Shown: one piece after another, positions 16,177 to 24,307 of the stretch | How the letters are laid out: every line of letters starts with the position of its first letter | Position numbering within the stretch: the first letter of the stretch is position 1 | Assembly (NCBI GenBank): GCA_016296065.1 | Contig: JAEDKA010000004.1 | Coordinates: 1 to 64,000 of the forward strand | Direction of reading: 5' to 3' | DNA: 64,000 nt | Source: Kiritimatiellia bacterium | GTDB taxonomy: Bacteria > Verrucomicrobiota > Kiritimatiellia > RFP12 > UBA1067 | Program-made: the position numbers and the translations under genes | The notes under the pieces: generated by a model | Told to the model about the DNA's origin: nothing | Databases searched by the model: none | The model's input: only the letters and a program-made list of their open reading frames with translations

Positions 16177-17634
16177 TCAGACGTTGAGCGCGCCTTCGTC
16201 CTTCTTGACGTCGCCCGCGTCGAGTCCCATCTTCTTCAGGTCGACGTTTACGACGCCCCACGGCTTGACGTTGCGCCAGTTTCCGCGGGTGAAGTCGGGA
16301 ATCGACACCGGCTTCGAGCCGCTGCGCACCGACGTCTCGGTGAGCTCGCACAGGCAGCTCGTCGCGGCGAGGTCGTAGACGTCCATGTCGAGGGGCTCGC
16401 CGTTCTGCAGGCACCACGCCCAGCGGAGGTCCATTATGAAGTCCATTCCGCCGTGCCCGCCGACCTTCTTCGCCATCTCGGAGACGTCGCGCCACATCGG
16501 ATGCATGTACTTCTCGCGCACCTTGGCGGCCTCCTCGTCGGAGAACCAGTTGTGCGCCTTGCGGTCGAAGCACTTCTCCTCGAACGCGCACTGGAACGGA
16601 TAGTCGCGGACGATTCCGCGCGTGCCGCTTATGAGGTTGACGCGGCTGTACGGACGCGGCGAGCTCACGTCGTGCTGCACCATGATGGACTTGCCGTTCA
16701 CGGTCTTGATGAGCGTCGTGTTCATGTCGCCCATCTCGGCGGGCGGATCCTTCTTGCGCGGATCTTCGTCGCCGAGAACTTCGCGCTTGAACTTCTCGAA
16801 GTTGACGTTGTGGGGTCCGTTCTCGAGCGAGACGAGGAAGTCGAACCTGTCGCCGCGGTTGATGCCCATCGTCTGGCAGATCGGGACGAGTCCGTGCGTC
16901 GGATAGCGGTTGCCCTTGTGCACCATGTTCTCCGCGTAGCGCCACTCGTGCTCGAGGTTGATGCTGTTGTTGACGGACGGGATCATCTCGCGGAGGTCGT
17001 GAATGTACGCGCCCTCGGCGTGGTTTATCTCGCCGAACATGCCGAGCCTCGCGAGGTTGAGCTCGAGGAGCTCGATCTCGCCGTACACGCAGTTCTCGAG
17101 CTGCATGCAGGGGATGCGCCATTTCTCGCTGGCCTCGACGAGCTCCCAGCACTCGTCGACGGTGAGCGCGCTCGTTACCTCGACAAGCGGAATCTTGCCT
17201 CCGTTGAGAGCGCGCAGCGCCACGGGCTGGTGGAGCGCCCACGGCGTCGCGCAGTAGATGACGTCGCATTCGCCGAAGTCGCAGAGCTCCTTGTACGCCT
17301 CGTCGCCGACGTACCTCTTCGGCACGGACCTGTACTTGTTCTCGGCGAGCCACTTCACGTTGGCCTCGACGCGGTCGGCGATCCTGTCGCAGAGCGCGAC
17401 GACCTCTACGCCTGGGATCATCGACACCCTGTGGACCGCGGCAGAGCCGCGCTGTCCGACGCCGACGAAGCCGACGCGCACGGTCCTGCCCTTCAGGGCC
17501 GAGTAGGCGTAGTTCTGCATCATTCCGCCTTCGCCGAAGCCGAACCTGTTCAGGCGGCAGCCCGCTGCCAGCGCAGCGGCGCCCATCCAGGCAGTTCCCT
17601 TGAGAAAATCACGACGTTTCATGTCAACCTTCAT
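16177..17634 (-). CDS. GH109 alpha-N-acetylgalactosaminidase (Gfo/Idh/MocA fold, Tat lipoprotein)
   Basis: This 485-residue protein has a Tat/lipoprotein leader (KRRDFLKGTAWMGAAALAAGC). An NAD-binding Rossmann motif GFVGVGQRGSAA lies near residues 53-65. GH109-type signatures follow: RYPTHGLVPICQTMGINRGDR (near 240), and late in the chain HGGMDFIMDLRWAWCLQNG and PLDMDVYDLAA...SVRSGSKPVSIPDFTRGNW. GH109 enzymes use bound NAD+ to remove terminal alpha-GalNAc, as in blood-group A and mucin O-glycans. The preceding operon genes encode a NahK-type kinase and a nucleotidyltransferase that could process the released sugar. AAAGGAG supports the ATG at 17634. A plain Gfo/Idh/MocA dehydrogenase is the alternative. 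Confidence 0.85.
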   Translation of the reverse strand: MKVDMKRRDFLKGTAWMGAAALAAGCRLNRFGFGEGGMMQNYAYSALKGRTVRVGFVGVGQRGSAAVHRVSMIPGVEVVALCDRIADRVEANVKWLAENKYRSVPKRYVGDEAYKELCDFGECDVIYCATPWALHQPVALRALNGGKIPLVEVTSALTVDECWELVEASEKWRIPCMQLENCVYGEIELLELNLARLGMFGEINHAEGAYIHDLREMIPSVNNSINLEHEWRYAENMVHKGNRYPTHGLVPICQTMGINRGDRFDFLVSLENGPHNVNFEKFKREVLGDEDPRKKDPPAEMGDMNTTLIKTVNGKSIMVQHDVSSPRPYSRVNLISGTRGIVRDYPFQCAFEEKCFDRKAHNWFSDEEAAKVREKYMHPMWRDVSEMAKKVGGHGGMDFIMDLRWAWCLQNGEPLDMDVYDLAATSCLCELTETSVRSGSKPVSIPDFTRGNWRNVKPWGVVNVDLKKMGLDAGDVKKDEGALNV

Positions 17635-17668
17635 CTTGCGCTCCTTTCGTTATCGAAATTGTAAGTGT

Positions 17669-18697
17669 TCATCCGCGGACTATCCGCTCGTATTCGTCCT
17701 TCTGTGCCTCCATGGACTCCACCATCTTCAGCTGCGTCCTGCAGCGCACGAGGTTGTGGTCGTCGTACGCTGTGTGGAAGTATACGTCGCCGTTGAGGTA
17801 GTCGGTGAGGAACCTTATGCCGATCGTCAGCGTTATGATGCGACCGGCGAGGGCCATGTTCGCGCGCTCCGCCTCGGTGAGGAACTTCGCGTGCGCGAGG
17901 TATCCGCGCACGAGCGCCTCGAAGTACTCCTTCTTCGAGTAGACCTTCGAAAGGTCCTTCTCGTCCTCCGCCGCGGCCGCGGTAGAGGTGCGCACCATGT
18001 CGCCGAAGTCGTAGAGCGCCGAGCCGGGCATCGTCGTGTCGAGGTCGATGACGACGTTCGATCCGTCCGGCGCGAGCATCACGTTGTTGATCTTCGTGTC
18101 GTTGTGCGTGATGCGCTCGGGAATCTCCCCCGCGCGCATCATGTCGACGATCGTCGACGCCTCGGCGCGGCGGCGGTCTATGAAGGCGAGCTCCGCGGCG
18201 ACGGACGCCTTGCGGCCCTTCACGTCGGACACGGCGGCCTCGTCGAGAAGCCTAAGCCTGTCGACCGTGTCGTGGAACTTCGGGATTATCTCGCCGAGAC
18301 GCGGCGCGGGAAGCTCAGCGAGGTCGTTCTGGAACTTCGCGAACGCGCCCGCGGCGAGCTCCGCCTCCTTGGGGTTCGTCACGAGGTCCACGGAAGTGTA
18401 TCCCTCGAGGAACGCGTAGAGCCGCCACGGGTTCTCGTATCCGACGACCTCGAGCGACTTGACGCCGCGCGACTTCAGGAACTCCGTCACGCGGATGATG
18501 TTCGCCTTGAGCAGCTCGGGCGGGAAGATGTCGGTGTTGACGCGCTGGAGTATGTAGCGCACCCCGCGCCTCGTCTCGACCTTGAACGTGTCGTTGATGT
18601 GTCCGGACCCGTAGCGGCTCACGTCCGTCTGGTCCGTCACGCCCATCGACGCAAGCGCGGCGGAGAGCTCCTCTTTCGTGTAGGTGCGGTTAGACAT
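17669..18697 (-). CDS. nahK: N-acetylhexosamine 1-kinase-like phosphotransferase
   Basis: This 342-residue APH-fold kinase matches NahK. The N-terminal YGSGHINDTFKV is the ATP-lid region, ITHNDTKINNVML (near 203-215) holds the catalytic Asp and Asn, and VVIDLDTTMPGSALYDFGDMVR (near 222-243) contains the metal-binding Asp. NahK phosphorylates GlcNAc/GalNAc at C1 in the galacto-/lacto-N-biose pathway. It lies 13 bp after a sugar-1-phosphate nucleotidyltransferase, with GGAG overlapping that gap, and upstream of a GH109 gene. The local pathway is therefore GalNAc/GlcNAc release, 1-phosphorylation and UDP activation. Substrate choice between GalNAc and GlcNAc is inferred. Confidence 0.85.
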   Translation of the reverse strand: MSNRTYTKEELSAALASMGVTDQTDVSRYGSGHINDTFKVETRRGVRYILQRVNTDIFPPELLKANIIRVTEFLKSRGVKSLEVVGYENPWRLYAFLEGYTSVDLVTNPKEAELAAGAFAKFQNDLAELPAPRLGEIIPKFHDTVDRLRLLDEAAVSDVKGRKASVAAELAFIDRRRAEASTIVDMMRAGEIPERITHNDTKINNVMLAPDGSNVVIDLDTTMPGSALYDFGDMVRTSTAAAAEDEKDLSKVYSKKEYFEALVRGYLAHAKFLTEAERANMALAGRIITLTIGIRFLTDYLNGDVYFHTAYDDHNLVRCRTQLKMVESMEAQKDEYERIVRG

Positions 18698-18710
18698 GGC
18701 TCTGGTCTCC

Positions 18711-19622
18711 TCATGACTTCGGGAAAAGGCAGGGCGGATACTCCCCGGCGGAGACGAGCTTGGCGATCTCCGCCATGACGTAGGGCTTGTCCTCCCTGTA
18801 CGTGACGCCGAACCAGCTGGAGTCCGTCGGCAGCACGGCGCAGTCCGCCTTCCCCTCCTTGATGAGCTCGTCGACGACGAACGGGATGTACCACTCGCTC
18901 TTCATCTCCGCCCCGCGCGCGGCGAGGAACTTCGGGAAGCGCTCCTCGAGCTCGGCGAAGAGCTGCGGGGTGAAGCCCCAGCAGTTCATCGAGACGCGCG
19001 CGTCGAGCGGAACCCTCACCGGGTTCGCCTCGTCCTCGCGGTTCTCCGCCATGTCGCCGGCCCTGACGAGCTTTGTCATCTCGGTGACGCCGACCAGCGT
19101 GCCAGCGGACGACACGTCGCAGATTCCGCGCGCGACGGATCCGTTCTCGGAAAGCGTCAGCGACAGCCTGTAGCCGACCATCGCGAAGTGGAGCGACGAG
19201 GGGTCTACGGACGAAAGGAACGCGCCCAGCTTGGCCATCGCGTCGCGCCCATAGAAGTCGTCCGCGTTGATGACGGCGAACGGCTCCTTGACGGTCGCGC
19301 GCGCCGCGCGCGTCGCGTGCGCAGTGCCCCACGGCTTCGTGCGCCCCTCGGGAACGGCGTACGGCGAAGGCAGGTCGTTGATGTCCTGGTAGCAGTAGTC
19401 GACAGGCACGACGCCCGCGTACTTCGCGCCGACCTTCTCCTTGAACTCGGACTCGAAATCCTTGCGGATCACGAACACGATCTTTCCGAATCCGCCGCGG
19501 ATCGCGTCGAAGACGGAATAGTCGAGGATCGCCTCGCCGGAGGGTCCGACGGGGTCGACCTGCTTGAGTCCACCATAGCGCGAGCCCATGCCCGCTGCAA
19601 GAACTACCAGTGTTGGCTTCAT
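18711..19622 (-). CDS. sugar-1-phosphate nucleotidyltransferase (NDP-sugar pyrophosphorylase)
   Basis: This 303-residue GT-A-fold transferase starts MKPTLVVLAAGMGSRYGGLKQ, the nucleotide-binding G-x-G-x-R signature with a following Lys. INADDFYG near residue 110 holds the metal-binding Asp pair. The true start is the ATG at 19622, not an ATG 15 bp upstream, because GAGGAGG precedes it and that sequence begins immediately after the upstream stop. Proteins of this type often neighbour NahK kinases and are thought to convert HexNAc-1-phosphate to UDP-HexNAc. Uridyl specificity is inferred from context. Confidence 0.85.
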   Translation of the reverse strand: MKPTLVVLAAGMGSRYGGLKQVDPVGPSGEAILDYSVFDAIRGGFGKIVFVIRKDFESEFKEKVGAKYAGVVPVDYCYQDINDLPSPYAVPEGRTKPWGTAHATRAARATVKEPFAVINADDFYGRDAMAKLGAFLSSVDPSSLHFAMVGYRLSLTLSENGSVARGICDVSSAGTLVGVTEMTKLVRAGDMAENREDEANPVRVPLDARVSMNCWGFTPQLFAELEERFPKFLAARGAEMKSEWYIPFVVDELIKEGKADCAVLPTDSSWFGVTYREDKPYVMAEIAKLVSAGEYPPCLFPKS

Positions 19623-19633
19623 TATTGTCCTCC

Positions 19634-21838
19634 TCATTCAACGTTAAGCTTTTCGTCCGCGTCGAGCTTCACCGAGTCGACTATCCGGAACTCGCCCGGC
19701 GCAAGGACCACCCGCTCCTTGTCGCCGAACTGCTGAAGGACGCACCCGCGCTCGCACTCGTAGTCGAGGTTGAGCATGTAGACCTTTCCTTCGTCCGGGA
19801 AGTAGGAGTAGAGTATCCAGCCGCAGTCCTCGTCGGGATTCTCGAAGTCCTGTCCCGTGATCCAGACGTTGCCGCGCCCGAGCTTCGCGCAGTACCTGTA
19901 GAGGTAGCCGACCATTCCGACGTCCTCCAGCTCCGAGCCGCATCCGACGTCCATGTTCGCCGCCGCCGGATACGCCCACCAGTTCATGAAGAAGACCTCG
20001 CCCTTTCCGTTCCTGCAGCGCAGGATGAACGGCTCGCCGTCTTCGTCGTCCACCGCAAGCTCCTCGAAGTTCTCCGCAGGCGCCGCGAACTCGAGCTTGC
20101 CGAGCGGAAGGCACATGTAGCCGAAGCGCCTGCGCGCGACGAAGCCGAGGCAGTTTTTCTCCGTCGACGGACCAGTCGCCCAGTACTTGCGCGTCGTCTC
20201 GCCGGTCACCCTGAAGCCGCACAGCTCGGTGAAGTCGCCGCCGTTGACAAGCTTCTCCACGGTCGGGTTCGTGTATTCGCGCTTGTCGTCCGTCGAGAGG
20301 TGGGCGAGTCCGATGACGAGCTTTCCGCCGCCCTTCACGTAGTCGCAGAGAATCCTGTACTGCTTCGGCGAGCAGGTGTTCCATCCGGCGAACATCAGCA
20401 CCTTGTAGTTCTTGAGCAGGTGCTCGGCGGTGACGTTGTCGCACGCGAAGGACACGATGTCGCAGAGTCCGTACGGCGACGCTGAGAAGTGGATGTTCTT
20501 GTTCGGAGCGAGCATCGGAGGCATCGGCATAACGGCCTTGCGCACGACGTCCCAGCTCATCTCCGGCAGGCCGTACATCCAGTTGGGGTTCGACTTCGCG
20601 AGGTCGAAGGCGCCGCATACTGCGTTGCCGGCGACGTATGACGGACCGCCGAGGTCGAGGTTGCCCTTCGCTATCGCCCAGGTCGCCTCGGGCTGGCCCT
20701 TCGGCGCGGGATGCTCCCTGCAGAACGCCGTGAAGTCGCTGATGGCCCTGCGGTACTTGACCGCCACGGGCGAGCGGTAGTCGATCCAGGAGAAGCGCTT
20801 CTTCGCCTCGCCGAGGACGGGCTTTTCGTATTTCTCGCGGGCCTCTTCGTTCCACGGGGTCGAGAGCTTCCGGCATGTGACAGGCATCTGCGACATCGGC
20901 GAGTCCTCGCAGAGCGAGCTCTGGAGCTGCCAGTTGCCGCTCTCGTTGATGATCACCTTCGCGCCGGTCATGTACTTGAGGAGGAACGCCGTCTCGAGGG
21001 TCTTCATCTTGTACGGATTGCGGTGGGGGATCCAGCTGTACCACTCGTGCGCGAGGTGCGAGCCCCACATGGGCAGGTCGTACTGGCGGTAGAGGCCGCG
21101 GTTCAGCGCGGAGGCGAGCGTGAGGTCGCCGAACGGAAAATCCTCCGTGCAGGGAATCTCCGCGCCCGCCGCCACCTCGTAGTCAAGCGAGAAGTTGCTG
21201 GACGTCGCCATCACGTTGCCCCAGCCCGCCGCGTGGAGGTCGCCGACGTGCTTGTGGACGCGGTTCATGTACTCCTCGACGAGCGAGCTCAGCGACGCGC
21301 CGCGGTTCTCCCAGTCCGTATACAGCGAGAAGGTGAAGCGCTCGCCGAAGTCGTAGCCGAGCCAGGTTCCGCCAAGCGAGGTCGTGATCTTCTTCGAGAT
21401 GCCGTTCGTCGCCGCCGAGTAGATGCAGGTCGAGTATAGTCCGCGCGCCTTCGCCTTCTGCGTGAGCTCGAGGAGGTTCTCGTTGTTCTGCCAGAACTGG
21501 AGCGTGTTGCCCACGCCCTCCTTCACGCAAAGGTCGATGATCTCGTCGTAGTCGAGCTTCTCCGGCTCCCAGTACGTGAAGCAGAAACCGCCCATCTTCA
21601 TCAAGCCCCTGTTCGAGTAGACGCCGGAGCCGATGTATAGCCCGGCATCCGCGGGGACCGGGGTCTTCGCCGTCCCCGGACGCGCCGCGGCGACGATCTC
21701 CTCGACCGTGAGCTTCTCCGCCGGCGTGTCGGACGCCACGCGGACGTCTTCGCCGCCAACAGCCGCCGCGCAGAACGCGACGGACACAAGGGCCGCGCAA
21801 AGCGCGCCGCAAACAGGACTCTTGTAGTAAAGCTTCAT
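19634..21838 (-). CDS. secreted protein of unknown family, probable glycosidase-like, first gene of the amino-sugar operon
   Basis: This 734-residue exported protein has a signal peptide (GALCAALVSVAFCAAAVG). I do not recognise a named family. The N-terminal two-thirds reads like an (alpha/beta)8 barrel: YWEPEKLDYDEIIDLCVKEG, TLQFWQNNENLLELTQKAKARGLY, GWGNVMATSSNFSLDYE and KVIINESGNW. Residues about 480-620 resemble the class-I-amidotransferase-like domain seen in GH42 enzymes (LMFAGWNTCSPKQYRILCDYVKGGGKLVIG). The C-terminus is beta-rich. Acidic candidates exist, but no catalytic pair is assigned. As the promoter-proximal gene ahead of nucleotidyltransferase, NahK, GH109 and NAGPA genes, it is a strong candidate for a new enzyme acting on amino-sugar glycans. 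GGAGGG precedes the ATG. Confidence 0.6.
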   Translation of the reverse strand: MKLYYKSPVCGALCAALVSVAFCAAAVGGEDVRVASDTPAEKLTVEEIVAAARPGTAKTPVPADAGLYIGSGVYSNRGLMKMGGFCFTYWEPEKLDYDEIIDLCVKEGVGNTLQFWQNNENLLELTQKAKARGLYSTCIYSAATNGISKKITTSLGGTWLGYDFGERFTFSLYTDWENRGASLSSLVEEYMNRVHKHVGDLHAAGWGNVMATSSNFSLDYEVAAGAEIPCTEDFPFGDLTLASALNRGLYRQYDLPMWGSHLAHEWYSWIPHRNPYKMKTLETAFLLKYMTGAKVIINESGNWQLQSSLCEDSPMSQMPVTCRKLSTPWNEEAREKYEKPVLGEAKKRFSWIDYRSPVAVKYRRAISDFTAFCREHPAPKGQPEATWAIAKGNLDLGGPSYVAGNAVCGAFDLAKSNPNWMYGLPEMSWDVVRKAVMPMPPMLAPNKNIHFSASPYGLCDIVSFACDNVTAEHLLKNYKVLMFAGWNTCSPKQYRILCDYVKGGGKLVIGLAHLSTDDKREYTNPTVEKLVNGGDFTELCGFRVTGETTRKYWATGPSTEKNCLGFVARRRFGYMCLPLGKLEFAAPAENFEELAVDDEDGEPFILRCRNGKGEVFFMNWWAYPAAANMDVGCGSELEDVGMVGYLYRYCAKLGRGNVWITGQDFENPDEDCGWILYSYFPDEGKVYMLNLDYECERGCVLQQFGDKERVVLAPGEFRIVDSVKLDADEKLNVE

Positions 21839-21869
21839 GGTCTCGCCCTCCAGTTTCATTGACGAGACA

Positions 21870-21898
21870 ATTATAGCATACCGATCCGTTTCCAACAA
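21870..21898 (-). promoter_or_regulatory. promoter of the amino-sugar operon
   Basis: On the minus strand TTGTTG (21893-21898), a 17-bp spacer and TGC-TATAAT (-10 at 21870-21875) precede the ATG at 21838. The leader is about 25 nt and contains GGAGGG. Confidence 0.7.
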
Positions 21899-21941
21899 TT
21901 ATACATAAGTATAGTCAACTTTCACCCCCGTTCGCACGCCC

Positions 21942-23066
21942 TCATTCCATCCGGCGTAGCACCAGAACGGAAATCTCGGGGTCGTCAAAGAAACGCACGG
22001 GAAAACCCGCCCACTGTCCGCATCCGGGCGAGACGTAGAGACGGCCCTCCTGCCCCGAGCCCGCGCCGTCCGCGGATATCCTGTACTCTCCGCGGACGAA
22101 TCCGTCGTTCGCGTTGTAGACAAGGAGGTTCAGCAGCGGCATGACACCGCCGTGGGTGTGCCCGGACAGCTGCAGTCTCACGCCTGAGAAGACGTTCGCG
22201 CGCGCATCCTTCGGCTTGTGCTGCAGAAGGACGCGGAACTCCCCGTTCGTCGCCGCGGCGAACGCACTGCCGACGTCCGGCGCAGTCGCCCTAGCGCGCC
22301 ACCTGAATATCGCCTCGTCGTCCACTCCGCCAAGCGCGAGCCCTTCATGCGGAAAGACACACTCGTTCCTGAGAAAGCGCATTCCCCACTTCCCGAAGAT
22401 TTCCGACCACGTGGCCCATTCCCCGTAGAACTCGTGGTTCCCCGTGACATAGTAGACGCCGTCCTTCGCCTTCAAATCCTTGAGCGGCTCGACGTCGCGG
22501 CGCCTCCGCCGCGGAGCGCCGTCCACTATGTCGCCAGTGCACACCGCAAGGTCCGCGTCCACCGAGTTCGCAAGCGCCACTATCGCCTCCGTGCGCCAGC
22601 GCGGCGCCGCGGCGGACACGTGGATGTCCGCAACCTGCACGATGCGGTATCCGTCGAGCGCCGCGGGAAGCCCCGGACACTGAATCTCGACTTCATGCAC
22701 CTTCGGAATCTTCACGCCGTTCCACACGCCCCACGCAGCGAGCGCCCAGGCGAGAGCGGGCAGCAGGACCGCCTTCACGCGTCGCGGGACGAAGAACAGC
22801 GCGACGGACAGCGCGAAGAGAAGCATGGCGCCGGAGTAGAGCCAGTTCCATGTCCAGATGAGCCACTGCGGAAGCTCCGGATTGAACGCGTCGCCACCGA
22901 ACGCCTGGTAGCAGAGGAACTTGGAGCAGCAAAGAAGAAGAAAGGCGGCAATCGCAGCCTGAGCGCGCGGTCCGAACTTGAAAGCGCGGCAGGCGGGAAG
23001 AATGTAGACGAAGGCAAGCAGGACGAATACGGCGAACGGAAAGTAGGTGAACAGGGTCTTTATCAT
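21942..23066 (-). CDS. membrane-anchored metallophosphoesterase
   Basis: This 374-residue protein has several hydrophobic helices in its first 130 residues (YFPFAVFVLLAFVYILPA; LIWTWNWLYSGAMLLFALSVALF; ALAWALAAWGVW). A calcineurin-like metallophosphoesterase domain follows with the metal motifs VADIHVSA, CTGDIVDG, VTGNHEFYG and SGHTHGG. It resembles the YkuE/LpxH-type membrane phosphodiesterases. The ATG at 23066 begins 1 bp after the rsgA stop, so the two are probably translated together, with GGAGG from the rsgA end serving as ribosome site. Substrate unknown; family members cleave phosphodiesters or lipid pyrophosphates. Confidence 0.85.
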   Translation of the reverse strand: MIKTLFTYFPFAVFVLLAFVYILPACRAFKFGPRAQAAIAAFLLLCCSKFLCYQAFGGDAFNPELPQWLIWTWNWLYSGAMLLFALSVALFFVPRRVKAVLLPALAWALAAWGVWNGVKIPKVHEVEIQCPGLPAALDGYRIVQVADIHVSAAAPRWRTEAIVALANSVDADLAVCTGDIVDGAPRRRRRDVEPLKDLKAKDGVYYVTGNHEFYGEWATWSEIFGKWGMRFLRNECVFPHEGLALGGVDDEAIFRWRARATAPDVGSAFAAATNGEFRVLLQHKPKDARANVFSGVRLQLSGHTHGGVMPLLNLLVYNANDGFVRGEYRISADGAGSGQEGRLYVSPGCGQWAGFPVRFFDDPEISVLVLRRME

Positions 23067-23067
23067 C

Positions 23068-23946
23068 TCATTTCCTCCACCGGTGCGTCGACTCCCCCTT
23101 GGCGCGGACAAGCTCCGCCTCGCCCATGATTCCTATCTCGCGTATGCCGGGAGTGTCGATGACCATCGCCCCCGACGGAAGCATCGAGAGCTCGCGGCTC
23201 GTCGTCGTGTGGCGCCCCTTCCCGCTCCACTCCTGTATCTCCTGCGTCGCCGCCCATTCCTCCCCTGCGAGCGTGTTGAGCAGCGTGGACTTCCCTACGC
23301 CCGAGGAACCTACGAGCGCAAGCGTGCGGCCGGGCTTCGCGTATTCGAGGACGGACTCCATCCCCTCGCCCGTGAGGCACGATATGCGCAGCAGCCGCGC
23401 CCTTCCCGCAATCGTCTCCTCAAGCTCCTTCACGAACTCCTCGTCGCCGTCCTGCCAGAGGTCCATCTTCGTGAGGACCACGACGGCCTCCGCATCGCCA
23501 AGGTCCTCGGCAAGCGTGAGATACCGGTCGACGCGCGCCGTGGAGAAGTTCTCGTTCAGCGACATCATCACGAAGAGCGCGTCAAAGTTGACGGCAAGCG
23601 TCTGCGAAGTGCGCCGCGCCGTCGGGTCCTTCCGCTCGAAGTGCGAGAAGCGCGGAAGGACCTCCAGTATCATCGAGTCGCCCTGCTCGTTGTAGCGGAA
23701 CCGGACGAAGTCCCCCGTTATCGGGGAAAGCGGGGCGGAGGCCTGCACCTCGGACCTCTTGGCGCCCTTCATCGAGTCCGGCGCGACGGTCTTCATGCGC
23801 GTGAACGCGCTCTTCTTCTTGCGCGCGAGTATCTCGCCGCCCGTCTCGTTGCAGACGAGGTGGTAGTAGTCGCCGTGTGCGCTCACGACGCGCCCGATCC
23901 CGGGCGCGACCTCCCCCCTCCATCCGAACTCCTCGATGCGCGTCAT
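23068..23946 (-). CDS. rsgA: ribosome-biogenesis GTPase RsgA (C-terminally short)
   Basis: This 292-residue circularly permuted GTPase has an OB-fold (about 1-100), then G4 TKMD, G5 SCLTGEG, G1 GSSGVGKST, switch residues GKGRHTTT and G3 DTPG, in the order diagnostic of RsgA. RsgA helps mature the 30S subunit. The family normally continues about 50-60 residues into a zinc-binding Cys-His module (DC.H...PGC type); here the chain stops soon after GIREIGIMGEAELV, and the next gene starts 1 bp later. Either this lineage has lost the zinc module or a frameshift removed it. The start overlaps the upstream stop (ATGA). Confidence 0.85.
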   Translation of the reverse strand: MTRIEEFGWRGEVAPGIGRVVSAHGDYYHLVCNETGGEILARKKKSAFTRMKTVAPDSMKGAKRSEVQASAPLSPITGDFVRFRYNEQGDSMILEVLPRFSHFERKDPTARRTSQTLAVNFDALFVMMSLNENFSTARVDRYLTLAEDLGDAEAVVVLTKMDLWQDGDEEFVKELEETIAGRARLLRISCLTGEGMESVLEYAKPGRTLALVGSSGVGKSTLLNTLAGEEWAATQEIQEWSGKGRHTTTSRELSMLPSGAMVIDTPGIREIGIMGEAELVRAKGESTHRWRK

Positions 23947-24302
23947 GTCTGGTACGGACCCAAGAACGCCTCCTCGAAGTCATAGCCTCCGACGAACGCC
24001 TCGAGCGTGTCCTCCTCGTTTCGCTGCACGCGATGGAACTCGGCGAGGTTGAACATCATCTCGCCGAGATCCTCGCACGACTTGAGCCCCCACTCCGTGA
24101 GGACGCGGTATGCGAGCGGACCGAACTGGTCGAGCGCCGTCTCGCGGAACTCGTCCATGATCTCCTCCGCCCCGAAGCGCCCGCCCTCCCGGCCGAGGTA
24201 GTGGACAACGTCCATCAGCAGCGCGTAGGCGCGACCGTTGTAGCGGTCGTCCTTCGCGACGATGTCCTCGAACGTATCCGACTCGAAATCGATCTCTTCC
24301 AT
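23943..24302 (-). CDS. Minf_1886 family protein
   Basis: This small 119-residue acidic cytoplasmic protein contains YNGRAYALLMDVVHYLG, LDQFGPLAYRVLTEWGLKSCEDLGEMMFNLAE and a terminal EEAF, the pattern I know as the Minf_1886 family, widespread in Verrucomicrobia/Planctomycetes. Its function is not established. The ATG at 24302 lies 5 bp after the GH3 stop, and its own stop overlaps the rsgA start (ATGA). The conserved neighbourhood with RsgA may hint at a role near translation, but that is inference. Confidence 0.75.
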   Translation of the reverse strand: MEEIDFESDTFEDIVAKDDRYNGRAYALLMDVVHYLGREGGRFGAEEIMDEFRETALDQFGPLAYRVLTEWGLKSCEDLGEMMFNLAEFHRVQRNEEDTLEAFVGGYDFEEAFLGPYQT

Positions 24303-24307
24303 TTCTC

